The position numbers and the translations under genes were made by a program. From DASUBV01 sp036501025 (GTDB taxonomy: Bacteria > Actinomycetota > Actinomycetes > Streptosporangiales > Streptosporangiaceae), in assembly GCA_036501025.1 (NCBI GenBank), contig DASYBB010000138.1, positions 32,383 to 96,382 of the forward strand: DNA of 64,000 nucleotides, read 5' to 3'. The notes under the pieces are model-generated. The model did not search any database. It saw nothing but the letters and a program-made list of their open reading frames with translations, and was not told the origin of the DNA. Below, piece after piece: positions 36,414-44,443 of this stretch (position 1 is the stretch's first letter; each line of letters opens with the position of its first letter).

Positions 36414-36630
36414 GTGCCCGCCGCCGCGATCTGGGCGCTCTACGAGGACGTCCGCACCTGGCCGCTCTGGGACGACCAGGCTGGCGCTGACCCCGCCCGG
36501 CCGCCACGTCCTGGCCGGCGCGCTGGCCGACGTGGAGGAGGCCGGCCAGGCCTACTTCGCCGTCCTCGGCCCCGGCGGCGACGTGTTCCGCCAGGGGCTC
36601 GCGGCCCTGAACGCCGCGCCGCGCCGAGCT
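36414..36630 (+). pseudogene. Remnant of an SRPBCC gene joined to a MarR-family 3' end
   Basis: Two decayed fragments lie head to tail. From GTG 36414 the frame reads PAAAIWALYEDVRTWPLWDD, a good match to the start of SRPBCC/START-like proteins. Near 36481, in another frame, it continues LALTPPGRHVLAGALADVEEA and AYFAVLGPGGDVFRQGLAAL, which looks like the end of a MarR-type regulator (the LTPxGR helix and C-terminal dimer helices). Neither piece is complete, and there is no own stop before the convergent NADH dehydrogenase gene. A deletion joining two neighbouring genes would explain it. Confidence 0.55.
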
Positions 36631-36651
36631 CCGGGCGCCGGCGGGCCGCCG

Positions 36652-37986
36652 TCAGCCGGTCTTCACCGGGTCGTCGCCGACGATGATCCCGCCGCCCCGG
36701 CTCCAGGTCAGGTAGCGCCAGGCCAGGTTGACCAGGGTGTTGATCCGCTGCCGGTTGCCCAGCAGGGTGTACAGGTGCAGCCCCAGCCACGCCAGCCAGG
36801 CCAGCGTGCCGCGCAGCCGGATCCCCACGGGCAGCTCGACCACGGCCGAGCGGCTGCCGATCGTGGCCATGATGCCCTTGTCGTGGTAGTGGAAGACCGC
36901 CGTCTCCTGGCCGGCGATCAGCGCCAGGATCTGCTGCGCGGAGTGCCGGCCCTCCTGGATCGCGGGCTGGGCGAGCTGCGCGACCGGATCGCTGGCGCTG
37001 ACCGAGATGTCGCCGGCCGCGAAGATCCGGTCCTCGCCCTGCACCCGCAGGTCGGGCCCGACCAGGAGCCGGCCCGATTGACCGTGGGCCAGGCCCAGCT
37101 TGCCGATCGCCGGCGGGGCCGCGACCCCGGCGGCCCACACGGTGACGTCGCTGGGCACGGAGGTCCCGTCGGCCAGCAGGACCTGGCCCGGCGCCAGCGC
37201 CTTGATGGTCGTGTCCAGCCGCACGTCGACGCCGCGCTGCTGAAGCTGGCGCCGCGCGTATTCACGCTCTCGGGGCTTGAACGCGGTCAGCAGCGCCGGC
37301 GCCTGCTCGATCAGGGTCACCTTCACCATGGCCGGGTCGATGCCGGGGAATGAGGCGGGCACGGCGATATTGCGCAGCTCGGCCAGCGTCCCGGCCAGCT
37401 CCACGCCGGTCGCGCCGCCGCCGGCGATGGTGATGCTCAGCCCCGCGGTCACCCCGCCCCAGCTGCGCTGCTCCAGCTCCGATTCCAGGCGCTCGCGCAG
37501 CGCCACGGCGTCCCGCCGGGTGTACATGCTCATGCTCTGCTCGTCGGCGCCGGGGATGCCGAAGAAGTTCGCGCTGACGCCGGTGGCCAGGATCAGGTAG
37601 TCGTAGCCGAGCTCGCTGCCGTCGTCCAGCCCGACAACGCGGTTCTTGGTATCGAGGTGCGCCACGCTCCCGCGGTGGAACTGGGCGCCGGTCCTGCGAG
37701 TCACCTGCCACAGCGGGTAGGCGACGTCGGAGGAGGTCAGCCCGGCTGTGGCCACCTGGTACAGGAGCGGCTGGAAGGTGCTGTAGACGTTGCGGTCGAC
37801 CAGGGTCACGGCCACGCCGCGGCCGCGCAGCGCATGCAGCGCCGAGAGCCCGGCGAAGCCGCCGCCGATCACGACCACCCGCGGGCCGGCCTGGTGGGCC
37901 GCCGAGCGCTGGGCCGCGGAGCTGGCCGCCGCCCGCCGTGCCGCCGGACTGTGCACCGTACCCGGCCCGCCCTGTCGTGCCCGCAT
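36652..37986 (-). CDS. ndh: Type II NADH dehydrogenase
   Basis: NDH-2 is a peripheral membrane flavoprotein that passes electrons from NADH to quinone without pumping protons. The 444-residue product has an FAD Rossmann motif VVVIGGGFAGLSALHALRGRG (quoted in part: VIGGGFAGLSAL) at about 38-50, the NAD motif IAGGGATGVELAGTLAEL, the quinone-site-like DRNVYSTFQPLLYQVATAGL, and FAAGDIS near the second FAD segment. The C-terminal amphipathic membrane helix is LAWLAWLGLHLYTLLGNRQR. The ATG at 37986 is preceded by GGAGGGATC; the frame extends upstream to 38199 without a site. It is divergent from the sigma factor gene. Confidence 0.95.
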   Translation of the reverse strand: MRARQGGPGTVHSPAARRAAASSAAQRSAAHQAGPRVVVIGGGFAGLSALHALRGRGVAVTLVDRNVYSTFQPLLYQVATAGLTSSDVAYPLWQVTRRTGAQFHRGSVAHLDTKNRVVGLDDGSELGYDYLILATGVSANFFGIPGADEQSMSMYTRRDAVALRERLESELEQRSWGGVTAGLSITIAGGGATGVELAGTLAELRNIAVPASFPGIDPAMVKVTLIEQAPALLTAFKPREREYARRQLQQRGVDVRLDTTIKALAPGQVLLADGTSVPSDVTVWAAGVAAPPAIGKLGLAHGQSGRLLVGPDLRVQGEDRIFAAGDISVSASDPVAQLAQPAIQEGRHSAQQILALIAGQETAVFHYHDKGIMATIGSRSAVVELPVGIRLRGTLAWLAWLGLHLYTLLGNRQRINTLVNLAWRYLTWSRGGGIIVGDDPVKTG

Positions 37987-38111
37987 GATCCCTCCGGTGT
38001 GTGCGCTGCTTGGCCCGCGGCCCCGGCGTGACCGCCCGTCGGGGTTGTGGACCCGCCTACCCGCGCGGGGGCGGCCTGACACCGAATGAGCGCAACCGAA
38101 CGGAGCCCGAT

Positions 38112-38135
38112 GTTTAGTTCCCTCCGAGCGGGCAA
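38112..38135 (+). promoter_or_regulatory. Possible SigB/SigF-type promoter
   Basis: GTTT (38112-38115) and GGGCAA (38130-38135) are 14 bases apart, close to the GTTT-N14-17-GGGTA pattern used by the actinobacterial SigB/SigF group. It lies about 40 bases before the sigma gene start and would allow autoregulation. Confidence 0.35.
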
Positions 38136-38173
38136 ACCGTCGCTGTCCATCCGACCGCGACCAGGAGGCCATC

Positions 38174-39025
38174 GTGACGACCACGTCACTGCCTGACACC
38201 GCGCCGCTGCCCGCCGCCGCCGCCCCGGCGGACCTGGCCGAGCTTGGCGATCAGGATCTGCTCCGGCTCATCCACGACGAGGCCGCCGGCAGCCGGACCC
38301 GGGACGCGGCCTGCGAGGTCCTGGTCGTGCGCTACGAGCTGCTGGTCAGCTCGTGCGCGCGGCGGTACCAGGGCAGCCCGGAGTCGGCCGACGAGCTGAT
38401 GCAGGTCGGCTATGTCGGCCTGATGAAGGCCATCAACCGGTTCGACCCGGATTTCGGGACCAGCCTGGCCCCCTACGCCCTGGCCTGCGTGAGCGGCGAG
38501 ATCAAGCGGCACTTCCGGGACCGGCGCTGGCAGGTGCGGGTCAAGCGGTCGGCCCAGGAGCTGGTGCTGGAGATGCGCACCGCCACCGCGGACCTGTCGC
38601 AGCAGCTGCAGCGGACGCCGACCGAGGACGAGCTGGCGCGCCACCTGCGGGTGGACGTGGAGGACATCCGGGCCGCCCGCAGCGCGGACCTCGGCTTCTC
38701 GGCCTGGTCCCTGGATGCCCCGCTGTCGGAGGAGACCGAGGGCGGCAGCCTGGCCGACCTGCTCGGCCGGGAGGACCCGCAGATGGAGCACGCGGTCGAC
38801 ATGGCCGCGCTGGGCGCGCACTGGGATGAGCTGCCCAAGCGCCAGCAGCGCATCCTGCTGCTGCGGTTCTACGGCAACATGACGCAGGCCGAGATCGGCC
38901 AGCAGCTCGGCCTGTCCCAGATGCACGTCTCCCGGCTCATCTCCCAGTCGCTGGCCTACCTGCGCGAGCGCATGCTCGGACCCGACCAGCCCGGGCCGGC
39001 GGTCGACAAGATCGGGGCGCCATGA
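38174..39025 (+). CDS. SigB/SigF/SigG-family RNA polymerase sigma factor
   Basis: A 283-residue group 3 sigma factor with region 2 (ELMQVGYVGLMKAINRFDPDFGTSLAPYA, quoted in part: QVGYVGLMKAINRFDPDFG), region 3 (RTPTEDELARHLRVDVEDIRAA) and region 4 helix-turn-helix (NMTQAEIGQQLGLSQMHVSRLISQSL). The group controls stress or differentiation regulons and is normally held by an RsbW-type anti-sigma kinase. No such gene is adjacent here. The start is GTG behind AGGAGG. A small membrane-protein gene overlaps its stop by four bases. Confidence 0.94.
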   Translation: MTTTSLPDTAPLPAAAAPADLAELGDQDLLRLIHDEAAGSRTRDAACEVLVVRYELLVSSCARRYQGSPESADELMQVGYVGLMKAINRFDPDFGTSLAPYALACVSGEIKRHFRDRRWQVRVKRSAQELVLEMRTATADLSQQLQRTPTEDELARHLRVDVEDIRAARSADLGFSAWSLDAPLSEETEGGSLADLLGREDPQMEHAVDMAALGAHWDELPKRQQRILLLRFYGNMTQAEIGQQLGLSQMHVSRLISQSLAYLRERMLGPDQPGPAVDKIGAP

Positions 39026-39570
39026 GGACCGCTGTCTCCATCGCCGTCATCGCGGCCGGGGCCATCCTGGCCCTCGCCGTCAGCGCCCGGGCGCCGGGCA
39101 TCAACCTCCGGCTGGCCGGCGTGATCGTCATCGCGGCCGGCCTGGCCGTGCTGCTGGCGCCGCCGTCACCCGCGGCCGACTGGCTGCGCCGGCGCCGGGG
39201 GCTCCCGGCCGGGCAGGCCCCGGCGCCGCGGGCGCTGGCTGACCCTGACGAGGAGGACTACCCGGCCTACCTGCTGCAGGATCCGGCCGTGCTGGCCGCG
39301 GAGGTCCTCAACGGGATGCGGGCCGACAGCTGGGCGCAGCCGTCCGCCGCCGGGCCGGCCAGCACCGGCCCGGCCAGCACCGGACCCCGGGGCACGGGGC
39401 CGGGCAGCACTGAGCAGGCCGGCGCGTTGCCGGAGCCCAGAACGGCCCGGCCCGCGACGCGCCCGGCCGGCCGGGGCACCGGGCCGCGGCCGCTGCGCAG
39501 CGTCGACCTCGGCCGCGAGCGCGGCCCCGGCCAGCATGGCGACCGCGGCACGCGCAACGAGTACGGCTAG
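39022..39570 (+). CDS. Small membrane protein coupled to the sigma factor
   Basis: Not firmly recognised. The 182-residue product has a two-helix hairpin at its N-terminus (about residues 5-22 and 28-46), a basic stretch RRRRG, then an acidic segment DPDEEDYPAYLLQDPAVLAAEVLNGMR and a Pro/Gly/Ser-rich tail with a GPASTGPASTG repeat. The ATGA overlap with the sigma gene means both are made together, so it may modulate the sigma factor at the membrane; this is inference from position alone. Confidence 0.75.
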   Translation: MRTAVSIAVIAAGAILALAVSARAPGINLRLAGVIVIAAGLAVLLAPPSPAADWLRRRRGLPAGQAPAPRALADPDEEDYPAYLLQDPAVLAAEVLNGMRADSWAQPSAAGPASTGPASTGPRGTGPGSTEQAGALPEPRTARPATRPAGRGTGPRPLRSVDLGRERGPGQHGDRGTRNEYG

Positions 39571-39997
39571 CACGTCTGGCGCGGCCCCGGCGGGTACCTG
39601 GGAGCGACCTCGCCTTGGGAACGAGACCCGTAAAGGCCGGCCATGGCGCCCTGGTGACGCTCCCCTAGCTCCGGGGCGGGCAACCCCTCCGCCCGTCCCG
39701 GTGCCCCGGCCACTGCCGTTCCGGGAGTACCGTTTCCGGCCCATCGGCAAACTGACCCGTGATTCTCGGTTTGGCCAGGATCAGCACCGGATATAGTCAA
39801 TCCAACGGTGTCTACGACGCAGGCACACCCCTCCCACGCCATCACGGTGTGGTTGTAGAGGATGCCTGCTCGGGACACCTTCGGTGTTTCCGGCCCTTTT
39901 TCTGGCCTCGGGCACCGTGAAGCTGAGTCCCGCTTCCGCACCCCCGTCCTCTCCGGCCCTCGTGACGGTCGTGGCGATCTCCCAAGGAGACACCATC
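39571..39997 (+). promoter_or_regulatory. Control region and long leader of the glycosyltransferase gene
   Basis: This 427-base gap has no supported gene. A promoter candidate is TTTGGC (39770-39775), 16 bases, TATAGT (39792-39797), the best -10 in the window. It implies a 5' leader of about 195 bases. The leader contains a short stem ACACC-TTC-GGTGT and a GGCC-CTTTTTCT-GGCC element around 39870-39915, and ends with AAGGAG before the ATG at 39998. Confidence 0.5.
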
Positions 39998-41167
39998 ATG
40001 AGGATCGCTCTCGTCACCGGTCACGTCACCCCCGACGCCGCCCACCCCGACCAGGACCCGCGCGGCCAGGCCCTGCGGGTCGCCTCGCTGGCCGGGACCC
40101 TCGCCGACCTCGGCCACCAGGTGACGGTCTATGCGCGCAAGGACTCCCCCGCGCGGCCCCGCTCGGAGAGCGCGGGCAGCGTGCGCTTCGAGTACCTGAC
40201 CGCGGGCCCGGCCTCGCCGCTGACCCAGGACCAGCTCCTGCCCCAGCTCGGCAAGTTCAGTGACGAGCTGGCCCGGCGGTGGCACGACAGCCCGCCCGAT
40301 GTGGTGCACGCGCATTTCTGGACCAGCGGCCTGGCCGCCCTGGCCGCCACCCGCGGGACGCGGATCCCGGTCGTGCAGACGTTCCACTCGCTGGCCGGGA
40401 TGCCGCGCGGCCCGCTGGCCGCCGGCGACGCGGCCGTCCGCGTCAAGATGGAGCGGCTCGTGGCCAAGACCGTGCGTGCCGTCCTGGCCGGCTCCTCGTC
40501 CGAGGTCAGCGAGCTGGCCAGCCTGGGCGTGCCGCGCGCGGCGATCAGCGTCGTGCCGTTCGGCGTCGACACGGACAAGTTCGACCCGGAGGGGCCGGCC
40601 GCGCGCCGGACCAAGCGGCCCCGCCTGCTGGCCGCCGCGCCGACGTCACCCGACCATGGCCTGGGCACGGTCATCCGGGCGCTGGCCGCCCTGCCCGGTG
40701 CCGAGCTGCTGGTGGCCGGCGGCCCGCCGCGGGCCGAGATCGCGGCGGACCCGGTGCTGCGCGAGCTGGCCCGGCTGGCCGAGCGCACCGGCGTGAGCGA
40801 CCGCGTCATGTTCACCGGCCGGGTCGCGGCGGGCCGGGTGCCCGCCCTGCTGCGCTCGGCTGACCTGTACGTGCAGGTGGCCGGCACCGAGTCCGGCGGC
40901 ATCCTGCCCGTCGAGGCGATGGCCTGCGGCACCCCCGTGGTGGCCGCCGCCGACAGCGCCGACCAGGACGCGGTCGTGGACGGCGCCACCGGCGCGCTGG
41001 TCCGGCCGGGCGACGCCACGGGCGTGGCCCGGCGGATCCGGCAGCTGCTGGCCAGCCCGATGCTGCTAGAGGGCTTCGGCATTGCCGCCGCCGACCGGGC
41101 CCGCAGCCGGTACTCCTGGGAGCGCGTCGGCCAGCAGACCGTCGCCGCCTACGAGCGCGCCAGCTAG
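39998..41167 (+). CDS. GT4-family glycosyltransferase
   Basis: A 389-residue GT-B glycosyltransferase. It begins MRIALVTGHVTPDAAHPDQD and the N-domain contains VVHAHFWTSGLAALAATRG. The C-domain has VPFGVDTDKFDPEG, a donor-binding VAGTESGGILPVEAMACGTPVVA segment with the E-x7-E pattern of GT4 retaining enzymes, and GATGALVRPGD. Candidate products are glycolipids, glycogen-like polymers or mycothiol-like conjugates; nothing nearby decides. The ATG is preceded by AAGGAG eight bases upstream; the frame is open to 39884. It is monocistronic, with a long leader. Confidence 0.92.
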   Translation: MRIALVTGHVTPDAAHPDQDPRGQALRVASLAGTLADLGHQVTVYARKDSPARPRSESAGSVRFEYLTAGPASPLTQDQLLPQLGKFSDELARRWHDSPPDVVHAHFWTSGLAALAATRGTRIPVVQTFHSLAGMPRGPLAAGDAAVRVKMERLVAKTVRAVLAGSSSEVSELASLGVPRAAISVVPFGVDTDKFDPEGPAARRTKRPRLLAAAPTSPDHGLGTVIRALAALPGAELLVAGGPPRAEIAADPVLRELARLAERTGVSDRVMFTGRVAAGRVPALLRSADLYVQVAGTESGGILPVEAMACGTPVVAAADSADQDAVVDGATGALVRPGDATGVARRIRQLLASPMLLEGFGIAAADRARSRYSWERVGQQTVAAYERAS

Positions 41168-41227
41168 GGCGCGGGACTCGGCCGGGCCGGACCGCCGCCG
41201 CGGCGGCGTTCCGGCCCGCGCTCGCGG

Positions 41228-42739
41228 TCAGACGTGGGCCGGGGCGTCGGGGATGGCCTGCGGGAAGACGAACGCCCGGTCCGGGTCCCAGTCGCGCTTG
41301 ACCTGCTCCAGCCGGGGCAGGTTGGCGCCGTAGTAGGCGGCCTTCCAGTCGGCCAGCGCCGGGTCGATGAAGTTCTGGTAGGCCTGCCGCGTGCCGAACG
41401 GGGCGAGAGCGCGGTAGATGCCGTCCAGCCACTCCAGGCCCGCCGACACGACCCGCGGGCTGTCCCGCACCGTCCAGCTCGTCTCGGTGTCCATCAGGAA
41501 CCCGGGCTCGCGGTGCACGAACGCGGTGGCGGCCGGCCTGACCCGGCTGATCTGCCCGCCCCAGGCGAACAAGGTCATCCCGCCGCCACCGGGGTTGCTG
41601 CTGCCCGGCCAGCGCTCGGCCCAGCGGATCGCCGTGTCGATGCCGGCGGCGGGCAGCGCCCGGCGCAGGAACCGGGACCGGGAGGCGAACCGGCCCGCGG
41701 GCACGCTGTGGGCCAGGAACTTCTGGGCCGCCACGTAGCTGCGGCCCTCGATGGTGGCGGCCGCGGGCCGCGCGGCGGCCAGCACCGGGCGCAGCAGCTC
41801 GGCCAGGTCCCGGGCCGGGCCGAAGTAGAGGCCGATGGCCGACACCCCGCGCTTGGGCGGACCGCCGGTCGCGGGGCCGCCGCCGCTCACCTCGAGGCCG
41901 ACCCGGCACGACAGCGTGCCCGGGGCGTCCGACATCAGCGTCAGCACCGCGTCCAGCGCGCCGCTGGCCTGCGGCCAGGTCCATTCCAGCTGGTACACCG
42001 ACACCTCGCCGACGGGGGTGGCGCGCAGCGTGTACTCGGTGTTGATGCCGAAATTCCCGCCGCCGCCGCCCTGGCAGGCCCAGAACAGGTCCGGGTGGCG
42101 CGTTCGCGTAGCCCGGACGATCTCGCCCGACGCGGTGACGACCTCGGTCTCCAGGAGGTGATCGCAGGTCAGGCCCAGGTGGCGGCTGCTGAAGCCGAAG
42201 CCGCCGCCGAGCAGCAGGCCGCTGATGCCGACCGTCGGGCACCGGCCGCTGGGCACGGCCACGCCGGTGCCGGGCAGCGCGGCGTACAGGTCATGGTTGC
42301 GGGCGCCGGCCCCGGCGGTGATGGTCAGCTCCGGGCGGTCGACCCGCACGGACCGCAGCGGGCCCAGCGAGATGACCAGGCCCCGGCTGGCGCTGTAGCC
42401 GCCGTAGCTGTGGCCGCCCGACCGCGCCGCGAACGGCAGCCCGTAACGGCGGGCCCACAGCACCGCGGCGGCCACGTCGGCGGCGCCGGCGCACAGCGCC
42501 ACGCCCTCCGGCCGGATGTCCGCGTACCGGTGGTTGTACGGCAGGCTGGCGGCGGCGTAGCCGGGCTGGCCGGGCCGCAGGACCCGCCCGCGTAACTGCC
42601 GGGCCAGCTGCTCCCAGTCGGGCCGCCGCCACGACGGCCGGGCCGATGGCCGGAGCCCCGGCAGCACCCCGGCCGCGCCCGCGACGATGGCCAGCCTTCC
42701 GGTCCCGCCCAGCATGCTGCGACGGCTGATGTCGGTCAT
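41228..42739 (-). CDS. Tat-exported FAD-linked oxidase (BBE-like)
   Basis: A 503-residue PCMH-type flavoprotein of the berberine-bridge-enzyme group. The N-terminus ISRRSMLGGTGRLAIVAGAAGV is a twin-arginine signal (quoted in part: SRRSMLGGTG), so the enzyme acts outside the membrane. Both covalent flavin attachment sites are present: H110 in RSGGHSYGGY and C167 in GRCPTVGISGLLLGGGFG, predicting bicovalent FAD. The C-terminal BBE segment contains YQNFIDPALADWKAAYYGANLPRL (quoted in part: AYYGANLPRL). It probably oxidises a sugar or alcohol with O2. The ATG at 42739 follows a G-rich site; an in-frame start at 42772 is possible. Confidence 0.93.
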   Translation of the reverse strand: MTDISRRSMLGGTGRLAIVAGAAGVLPGLRPSARPSWRRPDWEQLARQLRGRVLRPGQPGYAAASLPYNHRYADIRPEGVALCAGAADVAAAVLWARRYGLPFAARSGGHSYGGYSASRGLVISLGPLRSVRVDRPELTITAGAGARNHDLYAALPGTGVAVPSGRCPTVGISGLLLGGGFGFSSRHLGLTCDHLLETEVVTASGEIVRATRTRHPDLFWACQGGGGGNFGINTEYTLRATPVGEVSVYQLEWTWPQASGALDAVLTLMSDAPGTLSCRVGLEVSGGGPATGGPPKRGVSAIGLYFGPARDLAELLRPVLAAARPAAATIEGRSYVAAQKFLAHSVPAGRFASRSRFLRRALPAAGIDTAIRWAERWPGSSNPGGGGMTLFAWGGQISRVRPAATAFVHREPGFLMDTETSWTVRDSPRVVSAGLEWLDGIYRALAPFGTRQAYQNFIDPALADWKAAYYGANLPRLEQVKRDWDPDRAFVFPQAIPDAPAHV

Positions 42740-42885
42740 GCGCCCCCCGGCAGTTCGCGCAACGGCCGACACGGACGGCCCCCGCCGCCGCTGCCGGCCC
42801 CTGGCCGGACCTTAGCCCCGGAGCGCTGCGCCCGCCGCCCGACACGCGGCCGGGAGGGCCAGCGGGCCGGGCAGCGGCCCGGTCG

Positions 42886-43932
42886 TCAGCCGGCCAGCTC
42901 GCGGATCTGCTCGATCAGGGCCACGCGGTCGGCGTGGGTCCCGGCCAGCGGGGCGACGTTGAGCGTGGTGACGCCCGCCTCGCGCATGGCCGCGATCCGC
43001 TCGGCGACCAGGGAGCGCGGGCCGATCAGGGACGTCCCTTCCAGCAGCGAGGCCGGCACCAGGCCCGCCGCCTCGTCCTTGCGGCCGTCGAGGTAGGCGT
43101 CCTGGATCGCGGCCGCCTCCGCGGCGTAGCCGAACCGGACGGCCAGGTCGTTGTAGAAGTTCCGGCCGCGGGCTCCCATGCCGCCGATGTACAGGGCCAG
43201 CATCGGCCGGGACAGGTCGCGCAGGGCCGTCGTCTCCGGCCCCTCCCCGATGGCCAGCCCGGCCTGGGCGATGATGTCGAGCGGCGGCAGCGACGGGTCG
43301 CGCTTGGCCGCGCCGGCCGCGAGCGGCTCGCCCCAGGCGTCGGCGGCCTTCTCCGGGAAGTAGAAGATGGGCTCCCAGCCCTCGGCCACCTCGGCGGCCA
43401 TCTCGACGTTCTTCGGGCCGAGGGCGGCGACGACGATCGGGATCCGGTCGCGGACCGGGTGGTTGATCAGCTTGAGCGGCTTGCCCAGGCCGGTGCCCTG
43501 GCCCGCCGGCAGCGGGATCTGGTAGTACCGGCCGTCGTGCTCGAGGCGGTCGCGGCGCCACACTGAGCGGCAGATCTCGATGATCTCGCGCGTCCGGCCG
43601 ATCGGCGCGTCGTAGGGCACCCCGTGCCAGCCCTCGATGACCTGCGGCCCGGACGCCCCGATGCCGAGGACGAACCGGCCGCCGGACACGTAGTCCAGGC
43701 CCGCCGCGGTCATCGCGGTCAGCGTCGGCGTGCGGGAGTAGATCTGCAGGATGCCCGAGGCGAGCTGCAGCCGCTCGGTCCTCGCCGCGAGGTAGCCCAG
43801 CTGGCTGACGGCGTCGTAACTGTAGGCCTCCGGGACGAACACGATGTCCAGCCCGGCCTTCTCGTAGTCGGCCAGCTCGGCGACGGTCTCGGCGAAGCCG
43901 CCCGCGTAGTTCAGTCCCATCCCGATGCGCAT
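42886..43932 (-). CDS. LLM-class F420-dependent oxidoreductase
   Basis: A 348-residue luciferase-like TIM-barrel protein beginning MRIGMGLNYAGGF. Motifs include EAYSYDAVSQLGYLAART, ASGILQIYSRTP, GRFVLGIGASGPQVIEGWHG and VAALGPKNVEMAAEVAEGW (each quoted in part). This pattern is that of actinobacterial F420-dependent enzymes rather than FMN monooxygenases. The substrate is unknown. The ATG at 43932 is favoured by GGGGTG upstream; a GTG at 43944 is four codons earlier. It follows the aro operon on the same strand after 47 bases past aroQ's upstream end boundary, but as a separate divergent-order unit its cotranscription is uncertain. Confidence 0.9.
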   Translation of the reverse strand: MRIGMGLNYAGGFAETVAELADYEKAGLDIVFVPEAYSYDAVSQLGYLAARTERLQLASGILQIYSRTPTLTAMTAAGLDYVSGGRFVLGIGASGPQVIEGWHGVPYDAPIGRTREIIEICRSVWRRDRLEHDGRYYQIPLPAGQGTGLGKPLKLINHPVRDRIPIVVAALGPKNVEMAAEVAEGWEPIFYFPEKAADAWGEPLAAGAAKRDPSLPPLDIIAQAGLAIGEGPETTALRDLSRPMLALYIGGMGARGRNFYNDLAVRFGYAAEAAAIQDAYLDGRKDEAAGLVPASLLEGTSLIGPRSLVAERIAAMREAGVTTLNVAPLAGTHADRVALIEQIRELAG

Positions 43933-43991
43933 GGCCGAGAACACCCCGTTTCGTCAGTGAAGGTGATCTTAACTGCAGGCCGTCCGGCGTC

Positions 43992-44441
43992 CTACGGCTG
44001 GGCGGCCAGCAGCGTGGCGACGGCGCGCAGGGCCAGCTCGTAGGAATGCAGCCCGAAGCCGGCCACGGTGCCGTCGGCCACGCTGGCCACGACCGAGGTG
44101 TGCCGGAACGGCTCGCGGGTGGCCGGGTTGGACAGGTGCACCTCGACCAGGGGCGCGGTCCGCATGGCCAGCGCGTCATGCAGGGCGTAGGAGTAGTGCG
44201 TGAAGGCGGCCGGGTTGAGCACGACCGGGACCCGCCCGTCGGCCGCCTGGTGCACCCAGCCGATGAGCTCGGCCTCGTCATCGGTCTGCCGGACGTCGAC
44301 GGCCAGGCCGAGCTCGGCGGCGGTGGCGGCGCAGGCCGCGGCGACGTCAGCCAGCGTGGCCCGGCCGTAGATCTCGGGCTCCCGGGCGCCGAGCCGGCCC
44401 AGGTTCGGGCCGTTGAGCACCAGGACGGTCGGGCCGGCCAT
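43992..44441 (-). CDS. aroQ: 3-dehydroquinate dehydratase, type II
   Basis: AroQ dehydrates 3-dehydroquinate in the shikimate pathway. The 149-residue flavodoxin-like protein starts VLVLNGPNLGRLGAREPEIYG with catalytic Tyr25. It also carries the NPAAFTHYSYALHDAL loop and the catalytic His102 in LVEVHLSNPATREPFRHTS (quoted in part: VEVHLSNPATREPFRH). It is the last gene of the aroC-aroK-aroB-aroQ operon and starts two bases after the aroB stop. The longer frame to 45362 is only a shadow of aroB. Confidence 0.95.
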   Translation of the reverse strand: MAGPTVLVLNGPNLGRLGAREPEIYGRATLADVAAACAATAAELGLAVDVRQTDDEAELIGWVHQAADGRVPVVLNPAAFTHYSYALHDALAMRTAPLVEVHLSNPATREPFRHTSVVASVADGTVAGFGLHSYELALRAVATLLAAQP

Positions 44442-44443
44442 GC

